Positions 16,767-27,079 are shown, counted from the first letter of the stretch. The stretch is 47,381 bases of DNA from Bacteroidota bacterium (GCA_022561875.1 JADFQJ010000020.1:1-47381), one strand, 5' to 3'. The notes: generated from the letters alone by a model not told the origin. A program made the numbers and translations.

Positions 16767-17888
16767 TCACACTTCCAATGTTCCGCTTAAATGATCGATC
16801 TTTTTACCGTCCAGTGTCAAATAGCCTTTCATCAAATTGGCTGTCAGGCACGAATGAACCGGAATAATGCCAAGCAGATCACCTGGTTTAATTTTAGTGA
16901 TTTTTTCAGGCGCCAGTTTTACAATCCCATGTTCCTGGGAGACCGATGCCAGGAACTCATCACCACCAGTCCATTTCCAACCCTCTTTAGTTAGTTCTGC
17001 AACCTGACCGTAGGATGGGATTTTATTTTCATGGAGAATCTGTTCTTTGGAAAAATGGACTGCACCGCCCCAGATAACAACCTCGTTTCTCTCTTTCCGG
17101 ACTGAAACAACCGGACATGCCATTACAACCGCAACCTGGTCGGGACGGCAACTACCTAATTTATACTGCATCAGGTCGTAAAACACAAAATTACCCGGCC
17201 TTATCTCATCCACACCTGAAAGATCATCAACTATTGAACATGAGGGTGTATCACCGATGGATATCATGATCTTATCCTGGTCATTGCTGATATTGCCTGC
17301 AACCTCCTGCAACTGGTCGAGTGTATTGTAATAATTAGCAACTACCTCTTTTTTAGATGATGCATGGTAATTTTGCCCTGTATGAGCCAGTAAACCTTTA
17401 AAACGGATATTGCCCGAATTCCGGATAATTTTCCATAGCTTCGATACCTTCTTGTTATCTGAAGCAGGAATACCTGAACGGTGATAACCGGTATCTATTT
17501 TGATCAATCCGCCAACCTGGTTTTCAAGGAACAGATCAAGGAATTCAACAGTTTCCGGATGAATAAAAAGGAGGTTCAGATTTATCTTTCCAGCCAGTTC
17601 ATTTATTTGCGACGCCTCCCTGATATTTACGGGAAAAGCCAGGGTTATATCATCCCATCCGGATTCGGCAAAATACTTTGCCATTTTTAATGATGATACT
17701 GAGATTGATAACACTCCTTCCTGCCTGAACCATTCCCCGATCTCAACCGACTGGTGGGTTTTGAAATGCGGACGGAAGTGAACATTATTTCTTTTTGCCT
17801 TTTGTACCATCCGGCGGATATTCAATATGCATTTTCCCTTGTCAAGTAAAAGGGTGGGTTCTGTTATTTTATTTAAAAGTTTCATCAA
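16767..17888 (-). CDS. D-threonine aldolase / D-serine dehydratase family PLP enzyme
   Basis: A 373-residue fold-type III (alanine racemase-like) enzyme. The PLP lysine lies in RPHFKTHQ (Lys43). GLIKIDTGYHRSGI, LLAHTGQNYH and ISIGDTPSC follow in the barrel, and VDEIRPGNFVFYD supplies the conserved phosphate loop. The C-terminal domain contains EHG and IIPVHSCLTAN, the histidine and cysteine pair that binds zinc or manganese in D-serine dehydratase and D-threonine aldolase. It would act on D-amino acids or D-3-hydroxyamino acids; the exact substrate is open. It stands alone, divergent from yihY. Confidence 0.87.
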   Translation of the reverse strand: MMKLLNKITEPTLLLDKGKCILNIRRMVQKAKRNNVHFRPHFKTHQSVEIGEWFRQEGVLSISVSSLKMAKYFAESGWDDITLAFPVNIREASQINELAGKINLNLLFIHPETVEFLDLFLENQVGGLIKIDTGYHRSGIPASDNKKVSKLWKIIRNSGNIRFKGLLAHTGQNYHASSKKEVVANYYNTLDQLQEVAGNISNDQDKIMISIGDTPSCSIVDDLSGVDEIRPGNFVFYDLMQYKLGSCRPDQVAVVMACPVVSVRKERNEVVIWGGAVHFSKEQILHENKIPSYGQVAELTKEGWKWTGGDEFLASVSQEHGIVKLAPEKITKIKPGDLLGIIPVHSCLTANLMKGYLTLDGKKIDHLSGTLEV

Positions 17889-17945
17889 TAAATCGAAAGA
17901 TAAAGATAATTCACTGAAATCGGGTTGGAGAATATGTTTTGCTGC

Positions 17946-17979
17946 TTGATTACCACAGTTTTTTCTATCTTTATGTTTG
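17946..17979 (+). promoter_or_regulatory. Candidate promoter for the yihY gene
   Basis: TTG at 17946-17948 and TATGTTTG at 17972-17979, 23 bases apart, fit the Bacteroidota -33/-7 pattern at its long end. The implied leader is about 55 bases. Confidence 0.5.
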
Positions 17980-18040
17980 AAAACCGGAAGTTGGAAGTTC
18001 TATGTTGAAAACTGGAAATGTTCCGGAAACAATTTAAATC

Positions 18041-19378
18041 ATGAAAAAACTGGACCAATTTATCAAAAACCTGGGCGAATTTCTCACTGCCGGGATATGG
18101 AAAATGCATCTTTATGAGACCTCCGGGGTAAAATCATTCCTGGTCAAACAGTTAAGGATCATTATGCTTGCTCTTCGTGGTTTCTCCGAAGACAAAGTAT
18201 CGTTGAGGGCTTCAGCTCTTACTTTCTATTCACTTCTTTCAGTAGTGCCAACCCTGGCGCTGATATTCGGGATAGCTAAAGGTTTTGGGTTTCAGAACAA
18301 ACTGGAAGCGGAACTTATAAAAGGATTCCAGGGACATGAGGAAGCATTGAATTGGATAGTAGATATGGCAAGGAATTACCTCGAGAATGTTAAAGGAGGC
18401 TTAATAGCCGGTATCGGCCTGATTGTACTTTTTTTGACTGTAATGGGGCTGCTAAGTAATATTGAACGGTCATTTAACCATATCTGGCAGGTTAAGAAAT
18501 CAAGGCCTTTTGTTAGAAAATTCACCGATTACCTTTCTATTATGCTCATTGCCCCGATATTCCTTTTTGTTGCAAGTAGTGCTAATGTATTCATTACCTC
18601 ACAAATTGACCTGATTACAACAGAAGTTGTTTTCCTGGGTCAGATTAAACCGGTAATAAACTTTTTCCTTCATTTTCTACCCTATGTTCTGATTTGGTTT
18701 CTTCTGACCATCGTTTATATGGCTATGCCTAATACTAAGGTGAATTTCATGTCGGCGCTGGTTGGTGGTATCATTGCCGGTACCCTTGTGCAATTGTCGC
18801 AGTGGGGGTATGTATATTTCCAGATAGGTGTTTCAAGATACAACGCATTATATGGTAGTTTTGCCGCCCTTCCATTGTTTCTTATCTGGCTACAGATCAG
18901 CTGGCTGATAGTGCTTCTTGGAGCGGAAATATCATTCGCAAAACAGAATGTGGCAAGATACGAGTATGAGTATGATTCATTTAATATTAGTTACAGGTTG
19001 AAGCGCATTTTAACTTTACTTGTTGCTAATCATGTGATTAAACTTTTTGAGAAAGGCGATAATCCTCTTACATCTTATCAGTTGGCAAGAGAACTGAAGA
19101 TCCCTGTCAGAGTGATCAGGGATATTACATTTGAGCTTACCGAAGCAGGAATTTTCTCCGAAACACTCAAACAAAGTCCAAAGGAAAGAGCATTTCAACC
19201 GGGCAGGGACATTCATACCATTACGGTGTATTCAATCCTGAAGAAGCTGGAGAATAAAGGTTTGAAGAAAATGGCTTCTGCAGGTAGTAAAGAATACCTG
19301 AAGATTGCCGGAGTGGTTGAGGAATTTGAAAACATTCTGGAAAAATCACCGTCGAATATTCTGCTGAAAGATATTTGA
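18041..19378 (+). CDS. YihY/BrkB family inner-membrane protein
   Basis: A 445-residue protein. About six membrane helices cover residues 50-310, opening with the family signature RASALTFYSLLSVVPTLALIFGIAKGFG and including NTKVNFMSALVGGIIAGTLVQLSQW and YGSFAALPLFLIWLQISWLIVLLGAEI. The cytoplasmic tail (about 330-445) has a winged-helix look (LTSYQLARELKIPVRVIRDITFELTEAGIFSE), as in long Bacteroidota members. The family was once called ribonuclease BN in error, and its function is unknown. It converges with rocD, with one base between the stops. Confidence 0.9.
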   Translation: MKKLDQFIKNLGEFLTAGIWKMHLYETSGVKSFLVKQLRIIMLALRGFSEDKVSLRASALTFYSLLSVVPTLALIFGIAKGFGFQNKLEAELIKGFQGHEEALNWIVDMARNYLENVKGGLIAGIGLIVLFLTVMGLLSNIERSFNHIWQVKKSRPFVRKFTDYLSIMLIAPIFLFVASSANVFITSQIDLITTEVVFLGQIKPVINFFLHFLPYVLIWFLLTIVYMAMPNTKVNFMSALVGGIIAGTLVQLSQWGYVYFQIGVSRYNALYGSFAALPLFLIWLQISWLIVLLGAEISFAKQNVARYEYEYDSFNISYRLKRILTLLVANHVIKLFEKGDNPLTSYQLARELKIPVRVIRDITFELTEAGIFSETLKQSPKERAFQPGRDIHTITVYSILKKLENKGLKKMASAGSKEYLKIAGVVEEFENILEKSPSNILLKDI

Positions 19379-19379
19379 T

Positions 19380-20591
19380 TTACTCAAATTCCCGGAATGC
19401 CTTTTTTATCCTTTCCATGGCATCCCTTAATTGTTCCTCAGTAATAGTAAGGGGAGGAGCAAACCGGATAATATCACCGTGTGTAGGCTTGGCAATTACG
19501 CCATATTCTTTCATGGCTAAGCATACATCCCATGCTTCTTTTCCACTTTTAGGAGCAATTACTACAGCATTCAATAACCCTTTTCCCCGCACTTTTTTTA
19601 TCATTCCTGATTCAATATTACGAAATTCATTCCTGAATATTTCTCCCAGTTTTTCAGCATTTTCAGCAAGTTTTTCTTCTTTAACAACCTCGAGAGCTGC
19701 TATGGCAACTTTTGCTGCTACCGGATTTCCGCCAAATGTTGATCCGTGTTCACCGGGTTTAATGGTTAACATGATATCATCGTCAGCCAGAACGGCCGAT
19801 ACAGGTAAAACCCCTCCGGATAATGCTTTACCCAGAATAAGAATATCAGGATGCACACCCTCATGATCGCATGCAAGCAACTTTCCCGTACGGGCAATAC
19901 CTGTCTGTATCTCATCTGCAATAAACAACACCCTGTTTTTCTTACATAGGTCGAATGCTTTTTTCAGGTAACCTTCATCAGGAACAAACACACCGGCTTC
20001 CCCCTGGATAGGTTCAACAAGAAATCCTGCCACATTTGGATTTTTCAATTCTTTTTCCAGTGCATCAATATTATTATAAGGTATGGTAATAAAACCTGGA
20101 GTATACGGACCAAATTCATTTCGTGCTTCAGGATCGCTCGACATAGAAATAACCGTAATGGTTCTTCCATGGAAATTACCTTCACAAACAATTATCATGG
20201 CTTCATTTTCACCTATTCCTTTTTTCTGGTATGCCCACTTTCGACAAAGCTTAATTGCGGTTTCATCACCCTCAACACCTGTATTCATGGGTAAAACCTT
20301 TTCATACCCGAAATAATTGGTGATGTATTCCTCATATTCGCCCAAAACATTGTTATAGAATGCCCTTGAAGTCAGGGTGAGGATTTTCGACTGCTCAGCA
20401 AGTGCATTAATAATTTTTGGATGACAATGTCCTTGATTTACAGCAGAGTAAGCTGAGAGAAAATCAAAATATCTTTTGCCGTCGACATCCCAGACAAATA
20501 CACCTTCACCACGTTCAAGAACAACAGGTAAGGGATGGTAATTATGAGCCCCGTATTTTTCTTCACGGACCATGTAATCCTGTGACTTCAT
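19380..20591 (-). CDS. rocD: Ornithine--oxo-acid aminotransferase
   Basis: A 403-residue class III PLP aminotransferase that turns ornithine into glutamate semialdehyde in arginine/ornithine breakdown. [10 protein letters not shown]-like [47 protein letters not shown], the PLP aspartate in IADEIQTG (Asp226) and the PLP lysine in [10 protein letters not shown] (Lys255) all match OAT rather than acetylornithine aminotransferase. Length is normal. It stands alone; the upstream region holds a composite repeat. Confidence 0.93.
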   Translation of the reverse strand: MKSQDYMVREEKYGAHNYHPLPVVLERGEGVFVWDVDGKRYFDFLSAYSAVNQGHCHPKIINALAEQSKILTLTSRAFYNNVLGEYEEYITNYFGYEKVLPMNTGVEGDETAIKLCRKWAYQKKGIGENEAMIIVCEGNFHGRTITVISMSSDPEARNEFGPYTPGFITIPYNNIDALEKELKNPNVAGFLVEPIQGEAGVFVPDEGYLKKAFDLCKKNRVLFIADEIQTGIARTGKLLACDHEGVHPDILILGKALSGGVLPVSAVLADDDIMLTIKPGEHGSTFGGNPVAAKVAIAALEVVKEEKLAENAEKLGEIFRNEFRNIESGMIKKVRGKGLLNAVVIAPKSGKEAWDVCLAMKEYGVIAKPTHGDIIRFAPPLTITEEQLRDAMERIKKAFREFE

Positions 20592-21036
20592 AATTTGTAT
20601 TGTGTTATTGAGTTAAATACTTGTAAATAAACAAATTGAAACAACTTTCGGATAAAATAATTTTCAACGAAAATAGTCATTTTTGCTCTAATTAAAATAT
20701 GTTAAAAAACAAAGTAACTATTCAGTGCCTAAAGTTTAAAATGAGTAAATGATTAAATGAGGAGTCTGTCTATTTGGCATTCTGGCTGCTTTTGGGAGAT
20801 TGCTTTGTCGCTGCGCTCCTCGCAAAATCTTTTTTCACGCTTTATAATCTGTTTAAAACTACACCTTTGGCAAAGTATCATCGTGAATCGTGAAGAGTTC
20901 ATGTTTCATTTTTCGATTAAAATTTGTGCATGCATCCCATGTAATGCATAGTAAGTATACGGATTTTGCGAACGAAGTGAAGCAATCTCTCCTGACTTTT
21001 CGTAAAGCTTATGAAAGTCCTTATTAGTTATTAGAA
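20592..21036. repeat. Intergenic region with composite repeat, copy A
   Basis: Holds two modules. Module 1 (about 20762-20835) contains the arm GATTGCTTTGTCGCTG...GCAAAATC (20798-20829). Module 2 (20919-21020) contains the opposing arm GGATTTTGCGAACGAAG...GCAATC (20961-20987). The two arms form an imperfect inverted repeat. Both modules recur, nearly base for base but in the opposite order, at 43110-43283. A GTGCCTAAAGT word is at 20725. The element ends 16 bases from the TonB-receptor stop codon. No gene seen. Confidence 0.7.
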
Positions 21037-23484
21037 TTAAAACCGGACCGACACTTTGAAATTTATCCTTCTGGAAGTAAGGTAGTTAGGAACGGCAAAC
21101 TGGTTTGAAGTATTGTCGAGGTTATTCACTGTCCTGATCCAGATGTACGAAATAGTGTTATTTATATCCAACAGGTTAAATATCTCTGCCCCGATCCGGA
21201 TTGTTTCCAGATGTTTGAGAACCCCATTCATTAAACGGGAATTGTCTTCTGCTGAAAAAGTTTTTGAGGAACCAATATCCACCCTGCGATATGACGGCAT
21301 CCTGAAATACTGGTCAAATCGTTCGGTAGTAACAGGTTTGGTCGGTAATCCTGTTCCATAATGCATTATAAGGTGTACCCGGTATGTTGAGTTACCGGGA
21401 AAGTAGTCCTGGAAAAACAGGGAGAAATTCAGGAGCTGATCTGTTGGTCGCGGATAAGATCCCGGGTAGATTGTTTCACCGGCATCATTAAGATATGAAT
21501 CGTTTTCAATATCTTCCCTGGCCTGCATAATGGATAAGCTTGCCCATGATTCTGCATCATCCACAAACTCGCCATTTATTTTCAAATCGATCCCGGTAAC
21601 ATACCCATGGGCAATGTTCCGGCCAATATAATCAATACGTACATTATCGATGAAATAAGGAATCAGCTGATCGAGTTTTTTATAATATACCTCGGCAGTA
21701 AACTTGAATGGACGGTCCCATGCAATAAAATTATACTCGCTGCCTGCAACCCAATGAACTGACTTTTGAGCTTCAATATCTTTATTGACAGATCCATCAG
21801 GGGTCCTGAGCTCTTTATAAAAAGGAGGTTGATAATAAACCCCGGTTGACAGGTGAAACCTCCAGTCACTAAGCCAGGCAGGTTCCAGATGGACCATAGC
21901 CCTGGGACTTAACAGGAATTGGTTATTCAGGTCCCAGTAATGGAATCGTAGTCCACCAGTAACCTGTATTGATGTTGTACCAATGGAATAAAGTCCGGTA
22001 TGCTGCAAAAATGAGGTATATCGGTTTGAGGATAACCCGTTGTTTGCATACTTGCTCTCGGTCAGATTCACTTCTTCACCGGAGTAGGGCAGGGAAAACC
22101 CGGCGGAATCAACAAGTTTCCATTCCCTTATCCGATCGTTTATTATCTCATGTTTTATCTTCAAACCCCATTCAAAAATGCTTTTGCCAGACTTATACTT
22201 TCCTTTTTGAGATGCTGATAATACGGTAGCATCCAGATTGTTCCTTGCATGATCAATAAAATGGCCAACCCCGATATTCATAATGCTGTCTCCCAAACTC
22301 TCTGACCCGATCTCTCTGTCAAGAGCATTCAATGAATAAAACCCTTCAATGTCGAATGTTTCCTGCTCACTGGTGTTAAACACTGAAAGAATATGTTTTA
22401 TCTCTATTTTGTTATTTGGCCGGTAATCAGCAGAAACAGCTCCGGTTAATGTTGTAAACCTGTCGATCTCCCGGCCATTATAAAGAACGAACAGTTGTAC
22501 TGCATCTTTCACTGTTCCAAATGAAGTCCGGCGGTTCTCTGGAACAAACTTGTAGGAGTTCATGGCAAAATTCCCCAGAAAACCTATGTTCCATTTTTCG
22601 CTTAAGTCATAGTTCAGATATGTCTGAAGATCAGAGAAGGAGGGTTTGTAGTCACCTTTGGTGTCAAAGGTGTTTAGAAGATACTGGTTAGATTTATACC
22701 GAAAACCGGTTATATGAGTAAATTTCATATTTGACGATCTGTCTTCAATATGTGCTGAACCGCCTAAAAGACTAAAACCAAAAGAGCCGGAAAATTTCGT
22801 TGGTTTCCTGTACCGGATATCCAATACCGACGCCATTTTATCCCCATATGAAGCATCAAATCCACCGGCTGAGAATTTAATGGAAGAGACCATGTCGGGA
22901 TTTACAAAACTTAGACCTTCCTGTTTGCCTGAACTGACAAGAAACGGGCGGTAAACCTCAATATCGTTAACATAAACCAGGTTTTCATCAAAATTCCCAC
23001 CCCTGACAAAGTATTGGGAACTCAATTCATTTGAAGATGATACACCGGGCATGGTTTTAAGCAATGACTCGATGCTACCGGAAGGATTAGGAAGCACGTG
23101 AAAATCTTTCAATTCGATTTGCATGAAGCCAGGCGGGATCTCGCGGCTTCCGTACACTTCTACCTCTTTCAGTTCTTTGCTTAACGACTTAAGTATCAAA
23201 CTGATGGTTTTACCTTTACCTGTTACGGTCGTTAAACTTATTTTCTTTTTGATGTATCCTATGGCTGAAATGACCAGGGTATAGTTTTTATCTTTCTCCA
23301 GTACCAGTCTGAACATACCGGTTGAATCTGCTGAGGTTCCGAGATTTGTATTCTCAGCATAAACGTTTGCATAAGGGACAGGACCACCTGTTGTATCACG
23401 AACAGCCCCGTTAAGTATATAGTTCTCTTGTCCAGACACCATAGAGGGTAAAAGGAACAGGAAAACTAAACTGGTATATTTCAT
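21037..23484 (-). CDS. TonB-dependent outer-membrane receptor with carboxypeptidase-regulatory-like domain
   Basis: An 815-residue protein with a signal peptide to about residue 18 (ending MVSGQ). A CarboxypepD_reg-like beta-sandwich (about 20-105, NGAVRDTTGGPVPYANVY and GTSADSTGMFRL) precedes the plug (about 110-225, PNPSGSIESLLKTMPGVSSSNELSSQYFVRGGNFDENLVYVNDIEVYRP). The barrel runs to the final aromatic residue (NFKVSVRF). There is no SusD partner, so it is not a classic starch-type pair. The substrate is unknown. The gene for a small protein with the same regulatory domain lies 140 bases upstream on the same strand and may be functionally linked. Confidence 0.92.
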   Translation of the reverse strand: MKYTSLVFLFLLPSMVSGQENYILNGAVRDTTGGPVPYANVYAENTNLGTSADSTGMFRLVLEKDKNYTLVISAIGYIKKKISLTTVTGKGKTISLILKSLSKELKEVEVYGSREIPPGFMQIELKDFHVLPNPSGSIESLLKTMPGVSSSNELSSQYFVRGGNFDENLVYVNDIEVYRPFLVSSGKQEGLSFVNPDMVSSIKFSAGGFDASYGDKMASVLDIRYRKPTKFSGSFGFSLLGGSAHIEDRSSNMKFTHITGFRYKSNQYLLNTFDTKGDYKPSFSDLQTYLNYDLSEKWNIGFLGNFAMNSYKFVPENRRTSFGTVKDAVQLFVLYNGREIDRFTTLTGAVSADYRPNNKIEIKHILSVFNTSEQETFDIEGFYSLNALDREIGSESLGDSIMNIGVGHFIDHARNNLDATVLSASQKGKYKSGKSIFEWGLKIKHEIINDRIREWKLVDSAGFSLPYSGEEVNLTESKYANNGLSSNRYTSFLQHTGLYSIGTTSIQVTGGLRFHYWDLNNQFLLSPRAMVHLEPAWLSDWRFHLSTGVYYQPPFYKELRTPDGSVNKDIEAQKSVHWVAGSEYNFIAWDRPFKFTAEVYYKKLDQLIPYFIDNVRIDYIGRNIAHGYVTGIDLKINGEFVDDAESWASLSIMQAREDIENDSYLNDAGETIYPGSYPRPTDQLLNFSLFFQDYFPGNSTYRVHLIMHYGTGLPTKPVTTERFDQYFRMPSYRRVDIGSSKTFSAEDNSRLMNGVLKHLETIRIGAEIFNLLDINNTISYIWIRTVNNLDNTSNQFAVPNYLTSRRINFKVSVRF

Positions 23485-23626
23485 TTTGATTCCGGAGAAC
23501 TATTTCCTTTACAATAACTAAAAAACATACAATAAATTGCATCCGTTTTCATTTTAAGACTGTTGTTTTACCAGACATCTGACATTTGCCATCATCTACC
23601 CTTCTCCTCTTCACATTTGACATAAA

Positions 23627-24310
23627 CTAACGGTCTTTTTCAGTTTTTTTCTCTTCTTTAGGTATATATCGTTTCAGTTTACCTTTCTTAAGTTCATTGA
23701 AGAATTTAGCCCATGCCAGCGGGTTTAAAAGATTATTTACAGGATACTGCCCATATGTTATTGTTTTCTGGATCTGCTGGTTCATAGCCTGCTTATAGGC
23801 AACACCCGGGTAGGAAGTGTTATCATATTTCATCTGGATTTGTATTATTGCAATATTTCTTAATGCGTATTCGTAATCACCTTCAGGAATTCTCAGACTT
23901 AGAAAAGCCTCCTTAAATTCTTCATACGTTTTCCAGGGAAGGATAATAACTTCTTCAAGCATGATCGTGTCATATTCCATCACAACATCGATTGAATAAT
24001 AGAAATCATCTACCTTCTGAGGTACAACGTAATAGGTGGGTTTATAGCTCATACAAGAGAATAATATAGTATCATTCTCATGCGTGATTATTGTAAAAAG
24101 ACCTGTGTTATCAGTGATTGTTCCGCGGCGGGTAGTCCTGGAAATAACATGAGCGAATTTGATAGGTTCGGACTTGCTGTTGAAAATCATTCCTGAAAGT
24201 TGAAGCAATTTACCTTCCTGTGCTGACATGATTATTCCTGATAGCATGAAGAATGTGATTAAAAGAAGCTTCATTTTCATTGTAAAGACCGTAGCTGTTT
24301 TAGCTAACAA
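23627..24310 (-). CDS. Small carboxypeptidase-regulatory-like domain protein
   Basis: The frame is 227 residues, but the ATG at 24280 (MKMKLLLITFFMLSGIIMSAQ) gives a clean signal peptide and is the likely start. A CarboxypepD_reg-like domain follows (LSGMIFNSKSEPIKFAHVISRTTRRGTITDNTGLFTI). The rest is an uncharacterised Bacteroidota tail with LEEVIILPWKTYEEFKEAF and a lysine/glutamate-rich end. It is exported, probably to the periplasm or outer membrane. It lies upstream of the TonB receptor and shares its N-terminal domain type. Confidence 0.8.
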   Translation of the reverse strand: MLAKTATVFTMKMKLLLITFFMLSGIIMSAQEGKLLQLSGMIFNSKSEPIKFAHVISRTTRRGTITDNTGLFTIITHENDTILFSCMSYKPTYYVVPQKVDDFYYSIDVVMEYDTIMLEEVIILPWKTYEEFKEAFLSLRIPEGDYEYALRNIAIIQIQMKYDNTSYPGVAYKQAMNQQIQKTITYGQYPVNNLLNPLAWAKFFNELKKGKLKRYIPKEEKKTEKDR

Positions 24311-24315
24311 AAATA
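24308..24315 (-). promoter_or_regulatory. Candidate -7 box (minus strand)
   Basis: Reads TATTTTTG on the minus strand, 28 bases before the ATG at 24280. This supports that start over the longer frame, which would begin at or inside the promoter. Confidence 0.45.
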
Positions 24316-24381
24316 ATAATTATAATAAGATTAACCGGATATGGAAATTTTTTAATATTTTTTAAATTTAAATAGTAATTT

Positions 24382-24389
24382 TAAATTTG
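24382..24389 (+). promoter_or_regulatory. Candidate -7 box for the YjbQ gene
   Basis: TAAATTTG, matching TAnnTTTG, 18 bases before the TTG start at 24407. It forms a divergent pair with the minus-strand box at 24308-24315. Confidence 0.4.
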
Positions 24390-24406
24390 TTGAAAAGAAA
24401 ATAGTT

Positions 24407-24817
24407 TTGATTAAACAGTTTGAGATTAAGTTGCCGGCATACCCAAAAGGGTTTCATCTCATTACCAGGATGGTTACCGACCAATTACATGAACTTCCCG
24501 ATAAGGGTCTGGTCCATATTCTGCTTAAACATACTTCGGCAGGTATCACTTTGAACGAGAATGCTGATCCCTCGGTAAGAACAGACTTTGAATCGTTCAT
24601 GAATAAGATTATACCTGAAAACGATCCTGTTTATACTCATGTTTTTGAAGGAGCAGATGATATGCCTGCTCATCTCAAATCATCACTCATCGGACATACA
24701 CTGATAATACCTGTTACTAACGGGCGCCTGAACCTTGGAACATGGCAGGGGATATATTTGTGTGAATTCAGGAACTATGGCGGTCCAAGAAAACTGGTTG
24801 TTACTGTCTATAGTTGA
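24407..24817 (+). CDS. YjbQ family protein (UPF0047)
   Basis: A 136-residue protein of normal length for the family. Signatures: GLVHILLKHTSAGITLNEN, DPSVRTDFESFM, HLKSSLIGHTLIIPVTNGRLNLGTWQGIYLCEFR and the final GGPRKLVVTVYS. The conserved HTSAG histidine and the GTWQ loop are kept. YjbQ has been linked to a weak thiamine-phosphate synthase activity, but its physiological role is not settled. The only in-frame start giving full length is TTG 24407, directly after a TAnnTTTG box. Confidence 0.9.
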   Translation: MIKQFEIKLPAYPKGFHLITRMVTDQLHELPDKGLVHILLKHTSAGITLNENADPSVRTDFESFMNKIIPENDPVYTHVFEGADDMPAHLKSSLIGHTLIIPVTNGRLNLGTWQGIYLCEFRNYGGPRKLVVTVYS

Positions 24818-25471
24818 CAGAAATTCAAGGTAGTTATATTTTATAAGTTAAAAGCTATAAGTCATCCTTCATCCTTCCAATGTGTTACGAGTTACGGGTT
24901 TCGTGTTACGGGTTAAGTTGGATTATTACGAACGAAGTGAAGTTTTGGAACGATGAACGATAAAGGTTGAAAACCTGCCACGTGAAATGCGACATAGGAG
25001 CATATTTCACTGTGGTTGAAGGTCAAGGTTTAAGTTAAAGTTTGTTATATATCCCCTTTTTTATGCTTTACAATATAACTCTTTCTTGGCTTTTTTTATT
25101 GAAACTAACTGATTTTTATATTAATTTATTCGATATTCGTAATTCAATATTCATTATTCTCTTCTTCTCCTCTTCACCTCTTCTCCCTCTCATTTCATCT
25201 TTCCGTCTCTTAACCCGAAACACGTAACTCGTAACCCGCTTCACTGCAACACTGCATCACCTCATTACCACATTACCTCAGCACAATTCTTAACCCGTGA
25301 ATCGAGGCGCTAAAAATTAGTCCTACCCGTAACTCGTATCTCGAACCCCGTAACTTTTTACACTACATCACAATTTCCCAACTCATGGTTTCATAACATA
25401 TCCACAACAATTCTTTCCAATCATTTTATTATTATTTTTGATCATCACTTCGAATATAATTTTATAATAAT
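24818..25471. repeat. Gene-free 654-base region of degenerate word repeats
   Basis: No gene is visible. It is built from recurring words: TTACGAGTTACGGGTT and relatives (24887-24917) and their complements CACGTAACTCGTAACCCG (25220-25238) and CCCGTAACTCGTATCTCG (25326-25343); a CGAACGAAGTGAAG word (24930) shared with the composite repeat; a CCACGTGAAAT/ATTTCACTGTGG imperfect palindrome (24978-25015); AT-rich CGATATTCGTAATTC text (25130); and a pyrimidine run of CTTCTCCTCTTCACC words (25160-25205). A candidate -7 box for iorA ends it. Confidence 0.6.
25433..25440 (+). promoter_or_regulatory. Candidate -7 box for iorAB
   Basis: TATTTTTG, a TAnnTTTG match 31 bases upstream of the iorA ATG. No convincing TTG was seen at the usual distance. 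Confidence 0.45.
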
Positions 25472-27079
25472 ATGCAAAGGTTAATGTTGTTAGGTGATGA
25501 AGCTATTGGTCAGGGCGCTATTGACGGCGGGATGTCAGGTATTTATGCTTATCCGGGAACACCTTCTACCGAAATTATGGAATATGTTCAGAATTCACAG
25601 GAAGCTGCTGAAAAGGAGATATTGCGTGAATGGTCAGCCAACGAAAAAACTGCCATGGAAGCTGCATTAGGAATGTCGTATGCCGGTAAGCGTGCCATGG
25701 TTTGTATGAAACATGTTGGACTAAATGTTGCAGCAGATCCTTTTATTAATTCAGCAATTACCGGTGTACGTGGTGGATTGCTTGTGGTCTCTGCTGACGA
25801 TCCTTCAATGCATTCCTCTCAGAATGAGCAGGATTCCAGGTTTTATGGGAAATTTGCCATGATCCCTGTTCTGGAACCTTCAAATCAGCAGGAAGCGTAT
25901 AATATGGCATATACAGGGTTTGAACTTTCAGAAAAGTTAGGAGTACCTGTTCTGATCCGGATCACAACCCGTCTTTCCCATTCAAGATCAGGAGTTGAAA
26001 AACAACAATCTAAATCTCAACGGGAACTTTCCCTGCCTGAGGATTTGAAGCAGTTTATCTTACTGCCGGCCAACGCCAGGGGAAGGTATGCTAACCTTGT
26101 AAAGAGTCAGACTGCTTTTGAAGCTGTTGCAGAAGATTCAAAGTTTAATGAATTATACCCGGGAAAGAATAAAAAGCTTGGAATTATCGCGTGCGGTATC
26201 GCATACAATTACCTTATGGAAAATTTCAGGGATCAAAAGCCGGAATATCCGATATTGAAAATTTCGCATTATCCGCTTCCGCGAAAAAAAGTGGAAAAGT
26301 TAATCGGATCGTGTAAAGAAGTTCTTGTTATTGAGGAAGGGTATCCGATTGTGGAAGAGATGCTGAAGGGTTTCCAGGAAAAAGGAACAAAGATAAAAGG
26401 ACGCCTGGATGGCAGTTTACCGAGAGTTGGGGAATTGGATCCAAACCATGTAGCAATATCTTTAGGAATAAAAGTTTCATACGGGTCGAAAGTACCCGGT
26501 TTCCTTCCGGAACGGCCACCGGCTTTATGTAAAGGATGTGGGCATATTGATGTTTTTAATGCACTTAATGAAGCAATGAAAAAGTATGGTGGCGGAAAGG
26601 TGTTTTCCGATATTGGATGTTATACACTGGGTGCATTGCCTCCTTATAATGCCATAAATTCATGTGTTGATATGGGTGCTTCTGTTACAATGGCCGTTGG
26701 TGCCGCTGATGCCGGACTTAAACCATCGGTTGCTGTAATAGGTGATTCAACTTTTACACATTCCGGAATGACAGGACTGCTGGATGCGGTTTATAAGAAA
26801 TCCTCTGTAACTCTGCTCATTTCTGATAACTATACCACGGCTATGACTGGTGGGCAGTCATCCCTGGCTACAAACAGACTTGAACAGATATGTCTTGGTT
26901 TGGGTGTGGAGAAGGAGCATTTAAGAACATTTGTACCTTTGAAAAAGAACCATGGTGATAATGTGAAAATAATTAAAAAGGAACTTAAATATAACGGAGT
27001 ATCAGTGATTATTGCCCAACGTGAATGCATAAAAAATGTTTTAAAAAAGAAAAAAGCAAAAGGGAAGTTGAGTAGTTGA
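25472..27079 (+). CDS. iorA: Indolepyruvate (2-oxoacid) ferredoxin oxidoreductase, alpha subunit
   Basis: A 535-residue thiamine-diphosphate enzyme that oxidatively decarboxylates aryl or branched 2-oxo acids to acyl-CoA, reducing ferredoxin. The N-terminal half is the pyrimidine-binding domain (AYPGTPSTEIMEYVQ, EWSANEKTAMEAALG, MKHVGLNVAADP, DDPSMHSSQNEQD). The C-terminal half binds the diphosphate (ERPPALCKGCGHIDVFNAL, IGDSTFTHSGMTGLLDA, ISDNYTTAMTGGQ). IorA usually ends with a two-cluster ferredoxin domain; here the protein stops after IIAQRECIKNVLKKKKAKGK, with no CxxCxxC motifs. The start is the first ATG after the promoter. Confidence 0.92.
   Translation: MQRLMLLGDEAIGQGAIDGGMSGIYAYPGTPSTEIMEYVQNSQEAAEKEILREWSANEKTAMEAALGMSYAGKRAMVCMKHVGLNVAADPFINSAITGVRGGLLVVSADDPSMHSSQNEQDSRFYGKFAMIPVLEPSNQQEAYNMAYTGFELSEKLGVPVLIRITTRLSHSRSGVEKQQSKSQRELSLPEDLKQFILLPANARGRYANLVKSQTAFEAVAEDSKFNELYPGKNKKLGIIACGIAYNYLMENFRDQKPEYPILKISHYPLPRKKVEKLIGSCKEVLVIEEGYPIVEEMLKGFQEKGTKIKGRLDGSLPRVGELDPNHVAISLGIKVSYGSKVPGFLPERPPALCKGCGHIDVFNALNEAMKKYGGGKVFSDIGCYTLGALPPYNAINSCVDMGASVTMAVGAADAGLKPSVAVIGDSTFTHSGMTGLLDAVYKKSSVTLLISDNYTTAMTGGQSSLATNRLEQICLGLGVEKEHLRTFVPLKKNHGDNVKIIKKELKYNGVSVIIAQRECIKNVLKKKKAKGKLSS

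Noticed and set aside
25042-25227. Small membrane protein in the 654-base gap
   Set aside because: The hydrophobic translation comes from AT- and pyrimidine-rich word repeats also present in other gaps.
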